Origin: a virus
Length of the DNA: 33,290 nucleotides
Direction: 5' to 3' (one strand)
Virus record (IMG/VR): IMGVR_UViG_3300027974_000094
Span: 1 to 33,290 of that record
Below the pieces are notes generated by a model that saw nothing but the letters and a program-made list of their open reading frames with translations, did not search any database and was not told the DNA's origin. This document shows positions 1 through 8,009 of the stretch, one piece after another (within the stretch, counting starts at the first letter, position 1; every line of letters begins with the position of its first letter). A program made the translations under genes and the position numbers.

Positions 1-504
1 AACATATGATACACCAGTCATAACTTCTGGATCCTTGATATAGTTAGCAAATGCCTGATAGTTTGCTCTACCAGTCAGTTGAATATACCCAGCACCCTTG
101 AACTTTTTACCATCACCGGGCTGGATATTGCCAAGATCATCACGACCCTCATAATCAGCACCAGATGCTAGTTCTTCCTTGTATCTTCCACCACCAGACT
201 CATGAGAAATCTGTGCGAGGAAGTGACGAATACGAGAAGGAGTAGTGATTTCAAAAGTCTTCAGGCACTTATTCAGTTCAACAATCTCTGTATCTTGAAT
301 AAGTGTAGTACTACATCCCCAGATGAATGCAAGTTCCTCTTTTGAAACAAGTTGCATACCATAAACTGGTGGTTTTGTTCTATAAAGTTTTGCAAACTCT
401 TCCAGAATCTCAGGTGCTACATGCATTTGAAGATACTCCCATGCTTTCAGTTGCTCTGGAGTATTCTTATTGTACTTAATCGCATCTAAAAAGTTAATAG
501 TCAT
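1..504 (-). CDS. GH19 chitinase/lysozyme-like endolysin, 3' end cut by window
   Basis: The first 168 codons are in the window and the frame runs off the left edge. The readable part has an N-terminal stretch of about 90 residues without a clear family, followed by the start of a glycoside hydrolase family 19-like fold. The segment [13 protein letters not shown] (residues 94-106) carries the expected catalytic Glu at 102. [11 protein letters not shown] (139-149) is the second conserved block of this family. Enzymes of this type cleave the glycan strands of peptidoglycan or chitin, and in a phage the usual role is host lysis. The ATG shares an ATGA overlap with the stop of the C39 peptidase gene upstream, so the two are translationally coupled. 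No signal peptide is visible, so a holin or similar would be needed for access to the wall. The family is fairly sure; the lysis role is inferred. Confidence 0.85.
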   Translation of the reverse strand, partial: MTINFLDAIKYNKNTPEQLKAWEYLQMHVAPEILEEFAKLYRTKPPVYGMQLVSKEELAFIWGCSTTLIQDTEIVELNKCLKTFEITTPSRIRHFLAQISHESGGGRYKEELASGADYEGRDDLGNIQPGDGKKFKGAGYIQLTGRANYQAFANYIKDPEVMTGVSYV

Positions 505-1193
505 GAGAAAATCCTACCCCATCCATCGTTTCCATTTGGACACCAACGAGCATCTAATTCAGACTTCTTATAGATAGCACCCTTACCGCCATAAACATCC
601 CCAGTATAACCATCATTGAGTGAACCATAAGGATCATTTACAACATAATCCCCACCTTCGGTCTTACCAACTACAACGACCATGTGACCGCCAGTAGGAT
701 TAGACAAAGAACCTCTATGGAGAATGCCAATAACCACAGGCCGTCCAGCAGCCAACTCACGATCAAGATCTGAGAAAGACAGATTGTAACTAAACTGAGA
801 ACGGATACCGTAGTCAGATAATACCTTCGTTTGAACTGTGTGATCTGTTGTATCACCGATTGCAAAGACTTTGCGAATATACGCATCATCCCCCTGTGAT
901 CCAATTAGAGTTCCTGGTTTAAAGTACTGAAGGCACATCGCACAACTAGAACTATTACAAGTGCGTGATGCATCGGTATAGTTATCAGTCTGTGGATAAT
1001 ATGGAACATCTAACCGAATAGATGATTTTGGTTTCTCTATCTTGGTTCTGTAAATACGAACCCAATTTGCACTATCCTCAAGAAGTGATGCAGCATACTT
1101 CTCAATATTTTTTTCAAGTTCTTCTACCGCAGCAACATGCTTTGGATTTTGTTCATCATAATTGCGAAAAAAATTGTGTAAATCAATTTTCAT
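501..1193 (-). CDS. C39-like cysteine peptidase (papain fold), probable cell-wall or lysis protein
   Basis: This 230-residue protein has a helical N-terminal part of about 60 residues and then a C39-type (Peptidase_C39_2) domain. It opens with the Gln-containing segment VPYYPQTDN, followed by the nucleophile region around Cys79, with Cys84-Ala-Met lying where the family has its helix. His170 is in GGHMVVVVG and Asp187 in VVNDPYG, completing a Cys-His-Asp triad in the expected order. The family cleaves peptides, including peptidoglycan cross-bridges and leader peptides. Its position directly before a GH19 enzyme (ATGA overlap) and directly after a 29-codon membrane peptide (another ATGA overlap) suggests a two-enzyme lysis cassette attacking peptide and glycan bonds. 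The substrate is inferred from context only. A processing protease acting on virion proteins is the main alternative. Confidence 0.8.
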   Translation of the reverse strand: MKIDLHNFFRNYDEQNPKHVAAVEELEKNIEKYAASLLEDSANWVRIYRTKIEKPKSSIRLDVPYYPQTDNYTDASRTCNSSSCAMCLQYFKPGTLIGSQGDDAYIRKVFAIGDTTDHTVQTKVLSDYGIRSQFSYNLSFSDLDRELAAGRPVVIGILHRGSLSNPTGGHMVVVVGKTEGGDYVVNDPYGSLNDGYTGDVYGGKGAIYKKSELDARWCPNGNDGWGRIFS

Positions 1194-1279
1194 AAAGTAT
1201 CTCCATTAAAATAAGCAGCTCTTATAATTATAACAATAATTCCAACAGCAAATAATAATAAGGTTGCTGTATAGAACAT
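1190..1279 (-). CDS. 29-residue single-span membrane peptide in the lysis operon
   Basis: This very short gene starts with ATG at 1279, two bases after the stop of the preceding gene, and ends with a TGA that overlaps the ATG of the C39 peptidase (ATGA). The product begins MFYTATLLLFAVGIIVIIIR and ends with a short polar tail (AAYFNGDTL), so it is one hydrophobic span with a basic residue at its end. It fills the only gap in an otherwise gapless operon, and the coupling at both ends argues that it is translated. Small single-span peptides beside wall-degrading enzymes are often holins, pinholins or their regulators. A photosystem-type mini-protein is another possibility because an hli gene lies nearby. 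I do not recognise a specific family. Confidence 0.6.
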   Translation of the reverse strand: MFYTATLLLFAVGIIVIIIRAAYFNGDTL

Positions 1280-1281
1280 GC

Positions 1282-1446
1282 CTAGTATCCAAATTCGTTA
1301 ATTTTATCCAAAACTTTATCCAAATATCTATGAGCAATTTGTTTTGGATCTGTAGTATATTGTGTCAGTTGTTCTTGATATAATTCATTTTTACATTTAA
1401 GAACCCAATATTTTATTTCGTCTTTGGTTAATTGATTACGAGGCAT
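1282..1446 (-). CDS. small conserved-looking hypothetical protein (54 aa)
   Basis: The product starts MPRNQLTKDEIKYWVLKCKN and is a charged, helical protein without a membrane segment. I chose the ATG at 1446. The frame stays open to a TTG at 1464, but that would add only a run of hydrophobic residues encoded by A/T tracts. It is followed after two bases by the 29-codon membrane peptide gene. It is the first gene after a probable sigma-70-like promoter, so it seems to lead the lysis operon. No function can be assigned. Confidence 0.65.
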   Translation of the reverse strand: MPRNQLTKDEIKYWVLKCKNELYQEQLTQYTTDPKQIAHRYLDKVLDKINEFGY

Positions 1447-1487
1447 AAAAAAAATATAATTCAATTTTATATAGACTGAGGTCTATT

Positions 1488-1516
1488 TGTATAATTTTAT
1501 TTTGTTAGGATTTCAA
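1488..1516 (-). promoter_or_regulatory. probable sigma-70-like promoter of the lysis operon
   Basis: On the minus strand TTGAAA (1516-1511), a 17-bp spacer and TATACA (1493-1488) match the sigma-70 pattern. The -35 element overlaps the end of hli. The leader contains a small hairpin, AGAC-N4-GTCT, at 1473-1484. The -35 and -10 each differ by one base from consensus, so this is less certain than the TTGACA promoters elsewhere in the window. Confidence 0.5.
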
Positions 1517-1722
1517 AATACCCCAAAAAAGAGTTTTCCAGTAATCGCATAAGATACTACTGCTGCTACAAATCCTAGCATCGCAAGTCTTCCATTTAAA
1601 ATTTCTGCACGTTCGTTGTGTGTTTGATTTTCGTAATTCATTTGATCTTCCTCGGTAATGTACATTTTAGGTTCTTTGGCGAACATGTTTTGTTGTCCAT
1701 GTTCATTAGTAGTAATTGTCAT
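1513..1722 (-). CDS. hli: high-light-inducible protein (Hli)
   Basis: This 69-residue protein has the chlorophyll a/b-binding-type helix of the Hli/SCP family: ERAEILNGRLAMLGF at residues 37-51, with the ExxNGRxAMxGF signature, then a hydrophobic stretch to the C-terminus. Hli proteins sit in thylakoid membranes and protect photosystems from excess light. Cyanophages carry them to sustain host photosynthesis during infection. The N-terminal 35 residues are polar and variable, as usual in the family. It lies nine bases after the GT25 gene and so may be co-transcribed with the sugar cassette. This is the clearest indicator of a cyanobacterial host. Confidence 0.93.
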   Translation of the reverse strand: MTITTNEHGQQNMFAKEPKMYITEEDQMNYENQTHNERAEILNGRLAMLGFVAAVVSYAITGKLFFGVF

Positions 1723-1731
1723 GACTATCTA

Positions 1732-2490
1732 TTAGAGATTGTTATATTCAAATTGGAAGAAGTCTTCCACCCGCATCTTTCCAGATTCATTTTGCCACCA
1801 AGAAATTAAACCGTCTCGGCTTCCTCTATGAAAGGCATCCACATGTTCTGGATGAATTGTTGATCCAAGATCAACCTTATAAACAAATGCAGGAAATGAG
1901 TAAGTTCTACCAGCATTGTAGACTAGATCATCAGCTACAGCTCTAGGACGAACCCCATTATCAAGCTTATACTTATCTTCACGGACATGAAAGTGCATAA
2001 GCTTTTCAGCATATCTACGATTAATCATATAGCAAGCAGTCGAAAAATCATCTACAAGTCTTGGATGCAAATTTCCAAGCAATTTTCTGGGATTAATGAC
2101 TGCAAGTTGTACGACATCCCAATCGTAGGGAATATATGAGTAGAGTTCCCTCCAAGTGAAGGGCCAATACTTCACAGTTTCTAGATCAATGTCATCCTCA
2201 CAAATTATAGCATAATCTGAATCAGAGGTGTTCAGCCAATGCTTCATTGCCTTGAGATGAGAAGTGACACAACCCACTTCGCCAGAAGAAATTTCCGGAT
2301 ACCTCCCAACGAGTATATCACTAAGATCATCATCCCTGCCATCATAAGCAGAGATTCTTTCATAGTTTTTAATTTCCCAGTGAGCAAATTGTTCTTCAAC
2401 ATTTTGCCGCCTTTCTGGTTGGCCATCGAGATTTAGGTAGTAGATGGGACCAATTCCGTTAAGTTTATATGCTGATTTATTTTTGTCCAT
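1732..2490 (-). CDS. glycosyltransferase family 25-like protein
   Basis: The 252-residue product matches the LPS-biosynthesis GT25 pattern. It has an N-terminal IYYLNLDGQPERR block (family: hNLd.a..R), GEVGCVTSHLKAMKHWL (the conserved cross-S-H segment), and IICEDDIDL (the acidic metal/nucleotide-binding motif). GT25 enzymes transfer galactose or related sugars to lipo-oligosaccharide in bacteria. Its start overlaps the end of the GT4 gene by 14 bases. It is the last glycosyltransferase of a ten-gene cassette and is followed closely by hli. Whether the acceptor is host surface glycan or a phage structural protein cannot be read from the sequence. Confidence 0.85.
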   Translation of the reverse strand: MDKNKSAYKLNGIGPIYYLNLDGQPERRQNVEEQFAHWEIKNYERISAYDGRDDDLSDILVGRYPEISSGEVGCVTSHLKAMKHWLNTSDSDYAIICEDDIDLETVKYWPFTWRELYSYIPYDWDVVQLAVINPRKLLGNLHPRLVDDFSTACYMINRRYAEKLMHFHVREDKYKLDNGVRPRAVADDLVYNAGRTYSFPAFVYKVDLGSTIHPEHVDAFHRGSRDGLISWWQNESGKMRVEDFFQFEYNNL

Positions 2491-3427
2491 GAATGATTTT
2501 TTCTACACTCGGTAAATAATATTTGGTAATGACTTTAATCCAGTCAAAATTCTTTGAGTATTCTAGTATAGCTTTACGATTTTGTAAAGAGTATTCTCGG
2601 TTTTCAATAATTTTTCGTTCTACATACTCAACATCCTTAACTTTATTTTCGGGAATGACCGTAATAAACTCCTTAGTGGTGTCTAGATTGGCCTTACCCC
2701 ATTCACATACTACCACACCTAGCCCTGCTGTCAAGGCCTCCATACAGACTAGTGGATGCGCCTCACCATCAGATAGAAGTACTAAATTACCATACTGAGT
2801 AAGATTCTTATATAGAGTTGGCTTATCCCATTCCCCAAGATAATTTTTATTTGGATTAAATCTACTGTCAGCAATATTTCCAGCAAACCAAAGACTTTCA
2901 ATAGATTGGAACATATGCTGTCGCTTTCTATAGTCAATCTTTGCAAGATAGATACTACGGTCTCCAAATTCTGGAGCCTCAGTGTAACTAAACACATCCG
3001 AGCATACTCCATTTGGAGTTATAAAGAGCTTTTCTGGAGGAATACTCAATAGAATTTTATAGATGTTTGAAATACCTTCAGATAGGCAGAATACATTTGG
3101 CTGAACGTGTCCAAAGGTATTGAAGATGTCCACATATCCATTGAACATATCCGGACGTTCCAAATACCCAAAATGGCTGGTAATTGCCTTTGGGTATTGA
3201 ATATATGGATAAATCTCAATAAATTCATCATAGTGAATATGAACAAAATCTGGACGAAACTCATTTACTTCATTGATGATTTGTCTAGCGTCTTTTGTGT
3301 TTATGATTTGAACTTCGTGTCCAATAGCTTCTAAAGCAGTTTTGGTATCCCAAATAAGAATCTCAACTGCACCCCAACCAGTTGGGGGAATGGGCATAAT
3401 TCCGGGGCCAATAAGTGTAATTTTCAT
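2477..3427 (-). CDS. GT4-like (GT-B fold) glycosyltransferase
   Basis: This 316-residue protein opens with KITLIGPGIMPIPPTGWGAVE, the glycine-rich N-terminal Rossmann segment of GT4-type retaining enzymes. A C-terminal region has PNGV, then SDGEAHPLVCMEALTAGLGVVV (positions about 220-240), which matches the E-x7-E sugar-nucleotide-binding motif (GEAHPLVCME) of the GT-B fold. It is slightly shorter than most GT4 proteins. It sits two bases after a GQPR-family gene and overlaps the GT25 gene downstream. The donor and acceptor are unknown. Confidence 0.85.
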   Translation of the reverse strand: MKITLIGPGIMPIPPTGWGAVEILIWDTKTALEAIGHEVQIINTKDARQIINEVNEFRPDFVHIHYDEFIEIYPYIQYPKAITSHFGYLERPDMFNGYVDIFNTFGHVQPNVFCLSEGISNIYKILLSIPPEKLFITPNGVCSDVFSYTEAPEFGDRSIYLAKIDYRKRQHMFQSIESLWFAGNIADSRFNPNKNYLGEWDKPTLYKNLTQYGNLVLLSDGEAHPLVCMEALTAGLGVVVCEWGKANLDTTKEFITVIPENKVKDVEYVERKIIENREYSLQNRKAILEYSKNFDWIKVITKYYLPSVEKIIHGQK

Positions 3428-3429
3428 AG

Positions 3430-4185
3430 TTACCAGGTGGGTCCTTTACAATCTACTCCACGAACCAATCTAAGTGGAAGTGGTATTCTTACTAAGTCAT
3501 TTTGACTATAGTATCTATTATAGCACGAATACTTAAATGCTTCAGCAACTGGTGCCCAACACTCATCGATATTCACTAGGCCATTCATTGTATGAGTATA
3601 TGCTTTTAAAAATTTAATATATCTCTGCCCAAAAATAAATCCCAAATCTGGGAAATGATGTGAATGAGAGGAAAGATAAAACTTACTAGAATTCAACTCA
3701 GACAAATTAGGATAGTCCCAGATATTTAGATCACTTCGAATGGTGATAATAAAGTCATAAGTTTTTCCAGTAGACTCTAAAAGTTTTCCAACTTGTTCAA
3801 TAGAGTATAATTGGGAAAGTTGATTATGAAAATTCTTTTGATGAAACCTTTCAGTATCAAAACTCTTTTCAATTTCGGAAAACAGTTTTTCGTTAGAAAA
3901 TTCTTTTGGCTTCTCAGTTTGTATAAAGTGTGGCTGCCACTTAGATACAAATCGGTCTAAATCATCACGGTCCTTAGGACACTTCTCCATCTGAAGCCAG
4001 GTGGAGTATTCCCAATCTGAAGATACGTGAGACCTATCCCACTGCTTCTCATTCTCGTCATCCCACCAAAGATGTGCATAGATGTCAGTATCGTATCGAT
4101 CAAAAATAAATTTTTTATGAGATTCATAGCAATATGTATTTGCAGTAAATCTAGGTTGACCATAGTATAGACACGCTACTTTCAT
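3430..4185 (-). CDS. GQPR-motif protein 1, putative glycosyltransferase-like
   Basis: This 251-residue protein is one of three related proteins in the cassette. It shares the N-terminus KVACLYYGQPRF, then RYDTDIYAHLWW, SQLYSIEQVGKLL, YDFIITIRSDLNIWDYPNL, FYLSSHSHHFPDLGFIFG and a late SQNDL with the copy at 5246-5974. The central Arg-x-Arg-Ser-Asp type motif resembles acidic nucleotide-sugar-binding loops (for example in WavE-like LPS proteins). That comparison is from memory and is not a firm family call. The start overlaps the end of the GDPD-like gene by ATGA on the low-coordinate side. The context of only sugar genes supports a role in glycan assembly. Confidence 0.7.
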   Translation of the reverse strand: MKVACLYYGQPRFTANTYCYESHKKFIFDRYDTDIYAHLWWDDENEKQWDRSHVSSDWEYSTWLQMEKCPKDRDDLDRFVSKWQPHFIQTEKPKEFSNEKLFSEIEKSFDTERFHQKNFHNQLSQLYSIEQVGKLLESTGKTYDFIITIRSDLNIWDYPNLSELNSSKFYLSSHSHHFPDLGFIFGQRYIKFLKAYTHTMNGLVNIDECWAPVAEAFKYSCYNRYYSQNDLVRIPLPLRLVRGVDCKGPTW

Positions 4186-4646
4186 TTAAACTTCTCCACA
4201 AAATCACTACAAATACCATAGCAACTAAACGAGGTTAGGCTATATAAAATATCTAAACTAAGATTCATTTCTGGCATCACTAACACCGAATTTGGGGTAT
4301 ATGCTTTGCCAGGATATGTCCATATGTGCCCCTTACTAGTAAGAGTAAAATCATCATTTTGATGCCAAAAATAATTAAATCCACTAGTAGTTCTAGAAAA
4401 CTCATAGAGAGCTTCCAAATCTTTACAGTGAATCCAAAGATTATTAATTCTCTGCCCAAACCAAATCCAACTTACTTGATACTGGGGTTCATCATGACCA
4501 AGGAATAGACTTTTAGTCTTCTTATCAACTCTTACGTCAACCTCAACGTCATAACCACATTCAATGGCATGATCAATATATTCAAGTGAATTTTCAAGTA
4601 GGGGATTAGGCCCGTCCAAATTACCTCGATGTGCTATAAGTTTCAT
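4182..4646 (-). CDS. short GDPD-like phosphodiesterase
   Basis: This 154-residue protein keeps the catalytic pieces of glycerophosphodiester phosphodiesterases: HRG at 6-8, Glu18-Asn19, the metal-binding EVDVR at 35-39 and GHD at 50-52. The usual family length is about 240 or more, so the C-terminal part of the TIM barrel is missing or very divergent. A family member of this size could still hydrolyse a phosphodiester in a glycan or lipid head group. Here it might instead act in making or trimming glycerol-phosphate-type decorations. Its 5' part overlaps the 3' end of the HAD gene by 26 bases. The motif call is good; the activity is uncertain because of the short length. Confidence 0.75.
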   Translation of the reverse strand: MKLIAHRGNLDGPNPLLENSLEYIDHAIECGYDVEVDVRVDKKTKSLFLGHDEPQYQVSWIWFGQRINNLWIHCKDLEALYEFSRTTSGFNYFWHQNDDFTLTSKGHIWTYPGKAYTPNSVLVMPEMNLSLDILYSLTSFSCYGICSDFVEKFK

Positions 4647-5244
4647 TGGTGTAAAAAATAGAACTGTTTAATTCATCATAACTTTCAACTTCATATACGC
4701 TGGCACCACTTGCATAGGCTGCGGCCTTTCCAACTTCGCTATCCTCAAAGATAATAGTATCGCTTGGAGAAACTCCCATCAATTTCATTGCAGTTAAGTA
4801 GATCTCTGGATCGGGTTTTGGGGTTAAATATTGAGCACTTAAAATATGATCAACATATTCAGAAACCCCCAACAAGCTTACAACCTTCTCCACAAAACTA
4901 TATCTAGCATTTGATGCTAAGACAATTCCAATATTAGAATCCTTTAGTTTTTTGAAAAGTGATTTGATTTGTCCATTTGCCATTATATTTTCATCAAAGA
5001 GTATACATGAATAGGTATCTTTCAATTTCCAAATAGAATCAATATCATCATTGTGAATTTTTCCACTCTTTGCTAGCTGTTCCAACTTAGTCAATGTTGG
5101 GATAGTACCAAACTCATCATCCTCTTTTTGAGAATATTCATATCCATAATCCGCAAGTGCCTTTGCAGTTGCTGGATAGTGAAGTAGCCTACTGTTTACC
5201 AGGACTCCATCAACATCAAATATACAGAGTTTAATCTCTAGCAT
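4621..5244 (-). CDS. HAD-superfamily phosphatase (beta-phosphoglucomutase/Gph-like)
   Basis: The 207-residue product has the HAD nucleophile motif CIFDVDGVLVNS at 7-18, motif II as IVLASNA, motif III around the Lys of TPKPDPEIY, and motif IV as IIFEDSEVGKAAA. The helical cap between motifs I and II marks subfamily IA. Such enzymes remove or move phosphate on small sugars. One base separates its start from the stop of the GQPR-2 gene. A second HAD domain is fused to a nucleotidyltransferase two genes upstream, so the cassette carries two HAD units that may act on successive sugar phosphates. The substrate is unknown. Confidence 0.85.
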   Translation of the reverse strand: MLEIKLCIFDVDGVLVNSRLLHYPATAKALADYGYEYSQKEDDEFGTIPTLTKLEQLAKSGKIHNDDIDSIWKLKDTYSCILFDENIMANGQIKSLFKKLKDSNIGIVLASNARYSFVEKVVSLLGVSEYVDHILSAQYLTPKPDPEIYLTAMKLMGVSPSDTIIFEDSEVGKAAAYASGASVYEVESYDELNSSIFYTNETYSTSR

Positions 5245-5245
5245 A

Positions 5246-5974
5246 TTAACCCCTTACGGCATGAGCATCCATTGGGCATGGTGCCAAATCATTCTGAGAA
5301 AATCTCCTCAGAAAGGAACCCATTTTGAATGCCTCAGGAGAAGGTTCCCAAATATTTTCATATACTGAGTCAACATCATCAAAGGCATTTTTAGACCAAC
5401 TAAGAAACTTAGTTCCGAAAAATTGTATAGTGTCTGGGAATCTTGGATGATGCCCAGGAAGATAGAATTTATTAGGATCACACATTTCGAGATTTGGAAA
5501 ATTCGTAAGTATTGTATCATACCTGGCAAGAATTACCCAATCATATGTCTGATTAGTCTCTGGAGCCCTTCTATATGCATCAAATAATTCGGATACAGCT
5601 TTAATTGAGTATAGCTGTGACATGATATTGCTATAATTTTTTTCATTCCAATGCCCTTCTGGATGCTTACCGGTGAAGTTTGCATCGACAAATGCCTTTG
5701 CATTTGGGGGCAATTCAAAAGTTCTCGGCTCATTATGTTGAACCAGAATTGGATTATATTTTGTACAAATTAACTCCAAAGCATTTTCTGGAATTGGGCA
5801 GTTAGAAATGCGGGACCAAGAAGAATAATCATACTCTTCATTAGATTCCTTCCACCAAACATGCCCAAAGACATCAGTATCATACCGAGTGATAATAGAT
5901 TCCTTATAAACCCGTTCAATCTCAGGGTTGTCGATAAATCTTGGTTGACCAAAAAATAATAGTGCTACTTTCAT
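5246..5974 (-). CDS. GQPR-motif protein 2, putative glycosyltransferase-like
   Basis: This 242-residue protein is the closest relative of the gene at 3430-4185. Shared blocks are KVALLFFGQPRF, RYDTDVFGHVWW, SQLYSIKAVSELF, YDWVILARYDTILTNFPNL, KFYLPGHHPRFPDTIQFFG and SQNDL. The ATG at 5974 shares a TGATG junction with the stop of the HAD-nucleotidyltransferase gene; a TTG just before it is less likely as start. The histidine-rich segment HHPRFPD is conserved in copies 1 and 2. Divergence between copies 1 and 2 argues for an old duplication and possibly different substrates. Confidence 0.7.
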   Translation of the reverse strand: MKVALLFFGQPRFIDNPEIERVYKESIITRYDTDVFGHVWWKESNEEYDYSSWSRISNCPIPENALELICTKYNPILVQHNEPRTFELPPNAKAFVDANFTGKHPEGHWNEKNYSNIMSQLYSIKAVSELFDAYRRAPETNQTYDWVILARYDTILTNFPNLEMCDPNKFYLPGHHPRFPDTIQFFGTKFLSWSKNAFDDVDSVYENIWEPSPEAFKMGSFLRRFSQNDLAPCPMDAHAVRG

Positions 5975-7359
5975 CAAACTTCTCCTTTATAATTCTCCAA
6001 GAAGTAATTCAGATCTTCTGGAGTTCCAAGACCCCACATATCATCAGATCCAATTTCCTTAATACGAATTTTCTTACCGTCCTCAATTGCTTCATTATAT
6101 ACTGGGCACACATAGAATTCATTATTTGTGCGAATATTTTTGCGAATCATCTGCTCAGAATACTTAACGTAATCAGAACCATGCTTCCAGTAGTAAATTC
6201 CAGCAGTTGCATGATTACTGATAGGCTTTTTCTCAGCCACTTCTGAAACATATCCATCTTCGCCCAATTTTGCAAATGACCACTTAGGATGAGTTGCTGG
6301 AAATGTAACAATACCACCATCTACATTATCATTACTGAATGCATATAGAGTTTCATTACTATCCCACAGAATTAACTGATCAGAATTCGTAATAATTAGT
6401 GGATCTTCGGTGTTGATGAATTCCTTAGCAAGAAGAGTTGTGCAACATGCCCCTTCGGTAAGTCCTTCAACTTGAACAATGTTACAATTTGGAGTCAATA
6501 GATTAAGAAGATATTGAAGATTATACTTATCATAATGCTCTTTCTGCACAACATAGGTATAAGTAGCTTCAACATTTAAGCCTCCAACAACAACTTGAAT
6601 CATGGGTTTACCACGAACTTCAATCAGAGGTTTTGGGAAGGTGTAGCCAACTTTAGCAAAGCGACTACCAGCTCCAGCCATAGGAATAAGAACATTCATT
6701 TTTTCAGATCTCCAAGCGATTTTTGTTTTAGTGGGTTTACTGAGAATATTTTTAATCTTGTCAATTTTACTTTGTGTTAGATCCTTTCGGTTATCTACTG
6801 GAATTAAATGACTCTTACTATCAAGAGCACCTTGCCTACCAATATGACTATCTTCTACTATAACGGTATTTTCCGGAATGGCTCCAAATGCAATCATACA
6901 CTTCCAGTACATTTCTGGATAGGGTTTATTGCGGGTGACATCTTCATTACTCACAAAAATATCAACAAACTCCAATACTCCCAACCGAAGTAAGATTAGT
7001 TTAACGGTATTTCGAATACTATTGCTAGCAACAGCAATATTATAACCCATATCCTTGAGTTGTGAGAAGTAACTCATCAACTCATAATCCTTATTAACCT
7101 GCTCACCAAAAATAACTAGGGTCTCATCTTGCTTATCTTTCCAAATCTGACTATATGATTCTGGGGATAGCCCCTTCCTCTGCGTAAGAATTGCAAGCTT
7201 ATCACTTGTCGGAAGTCCATCATAAACACTCACATGCTCCTGACGGGTAATTGCAAAATCGGGATTGACCTTAACCAAAGCTCGATTTAAAGCCTCATAG
7301 TGAACATCTTTACTATCTATTAGAACTCCGTCAAGATCAAAAATTACTAACTTACTCAT
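5974..7359 (-). CDS. bifunctional HAD phosphatase - sugar-phosphate nucleotidyltransferase fusion
   Basis: The 461-residue product joins two enzymes. Residues 1 to about 205 are a HAD phosphatase: IFDLDGVLIDS at 6-16, AVASNS motif II, NKPYPEMY motif III and VIVEDSHIG motif IV. Residues 221-461 are a nucleotidyltransferase of the GlmU/RfbA type: MNVLIPMAGAGSRF with the glycine-rich signature, then FPKPLIEVRGKPMI, and an acidic ITNSDQ segment. The linker contains an ATG at 6699 preceded by GGAG ten bases upstream, so the second domain might also be made alone. The logical product is an NDP-activated sugar or polyol whose phosphate form is handled by the HAD domain. The pairing supports donor synthesis for the neighbouring transferases. 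The substrate is not readable. Confidence 0.88.
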   Translation of the reverse strand: MSKLVIFDLDGVLIDSKDVHYEALNRALVKVNPDFAITRQEHVSVYDGLPTSDKLAILTQRKGLSPESYSQIWKDKQDETLVIFGEQVNKDYELMSYFSQLKDMGYNIAVASNSIRNTVKLILLRLGVLEFVDIFVSNEDVTRNKPYPEMYWKCMIAFGAIPENTVIVEDSHIGRQGALDSKSHLIPVDNRKDLTQSKIDKIKNILSKPTKTKIAWRSEKMNVLIPMAGAGSRFAKVGYTFPKPLIEVRGKPMIQVVVGGLNVEATYTYVVQKEHYDKYNLQYLLNLLTPNCNIVQVEGLTEGACCTTLLAKEFINTEDPLIITNSDQLILWDSNETLYAFSNDNVDGGIVTFPATHPKWSFAKLGEDGYVSEVAEKKPISNHATAGIYYWKHGSDYVKYSEQMIRKNIRTNNEFYVCPVYNEAIEDGKKIRIKEIGSDDMWGLGTPEDLNYFLENYKGEV

Positions 7360-8009
7360 ACTACATCTCTATAAAGTTTAGGATAAAATGGATGTTTGTG
7401 AACAATAAGATTATTTCTCTTTACGTTCCAACCTAAAATACATTCTGGATTTACGACTGCACCCTCATTACAAATGTCTTCAAAATCGGGATACATTCTA
7501 CAGTAGGACATCATAGTATCATAATCCCCAAAAGCAAAGGTATCTCCTAGAGCATAATCTGTATGACTTTGAATATCTGTAATATGAAGTCCTCGTGGAT
7601 CATACTCAGATAGCTTACCTAACGGTTCTGTAAACCAATTATCTGTGCGAGTTCTAATGACAAAATCGAATTTCCCATTTCCCACATCCTGAACGTATTT
7701 ATCCACCAATAATGAAGCCTTGTGCAAACTATATGCTTGAGATACAATATTATTCAGTGGGTGATAGTACCTCGGATCTGATATAATTGATGGATGCGAA
7801 AAGATCTTTGGCTCTTCAAAATCTACAATAGTTGGATCTACTACATCAATTACAAATTCTTCAATTTCAAAGTTATAATTCCAAAAGTGTGCAAATATTG
7901 CTACTGTAGTTCCCGCACAAAATGACGACATTAAATATTCTTTATGATTAGGCCAACACTTAATAAAGTCTCTTGGCTGACCAGAATATAAAATTGCAAC
8001 ATTAGACAT
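7356..8009 (-). CDS. GQPR-motif protein 3, putative glycosyltransferase-like
   Basis: This 217-residue protein begins MSNVAILYSGQPRDF. The frame stays open further upstream, but the ATG at 8009 gives the family N-terminus and the short 8-base overlap with the GT6 gene, so I chose it. It shares the GQPR start, an IFAHFW block, SQAYSLHKASLLV, FDFVIRTRTDNWF and FGDYDTMM with the other two copies but is the most divergent. It lacks the HHPRFPD segment. The RTRTD motif is the best candidate for an active-site loop. Membership in the family is clear; the activity is inferred. Confidence 0.68.
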   Translation of the reverse strand: MSNVAILYSGQPRDFIKCWPNHKEYLMSSFCAGTTVAIFAHFWNYNFEIEEFVIDVVDPTIVDFEEPKIFSHPSIISDPRYYHPLNNIVSQAYSLHKASLLVDKYVQDVGNGKFDFVIRTRTDNWFTEPLGKLSEYDPRGLHITDIQSHTDYALGDTFAFGDYDTMMSYCRMYPDFEDICNEGAVVNPECILGWNVKRNNLIVHKHPFYPKLYRDVV

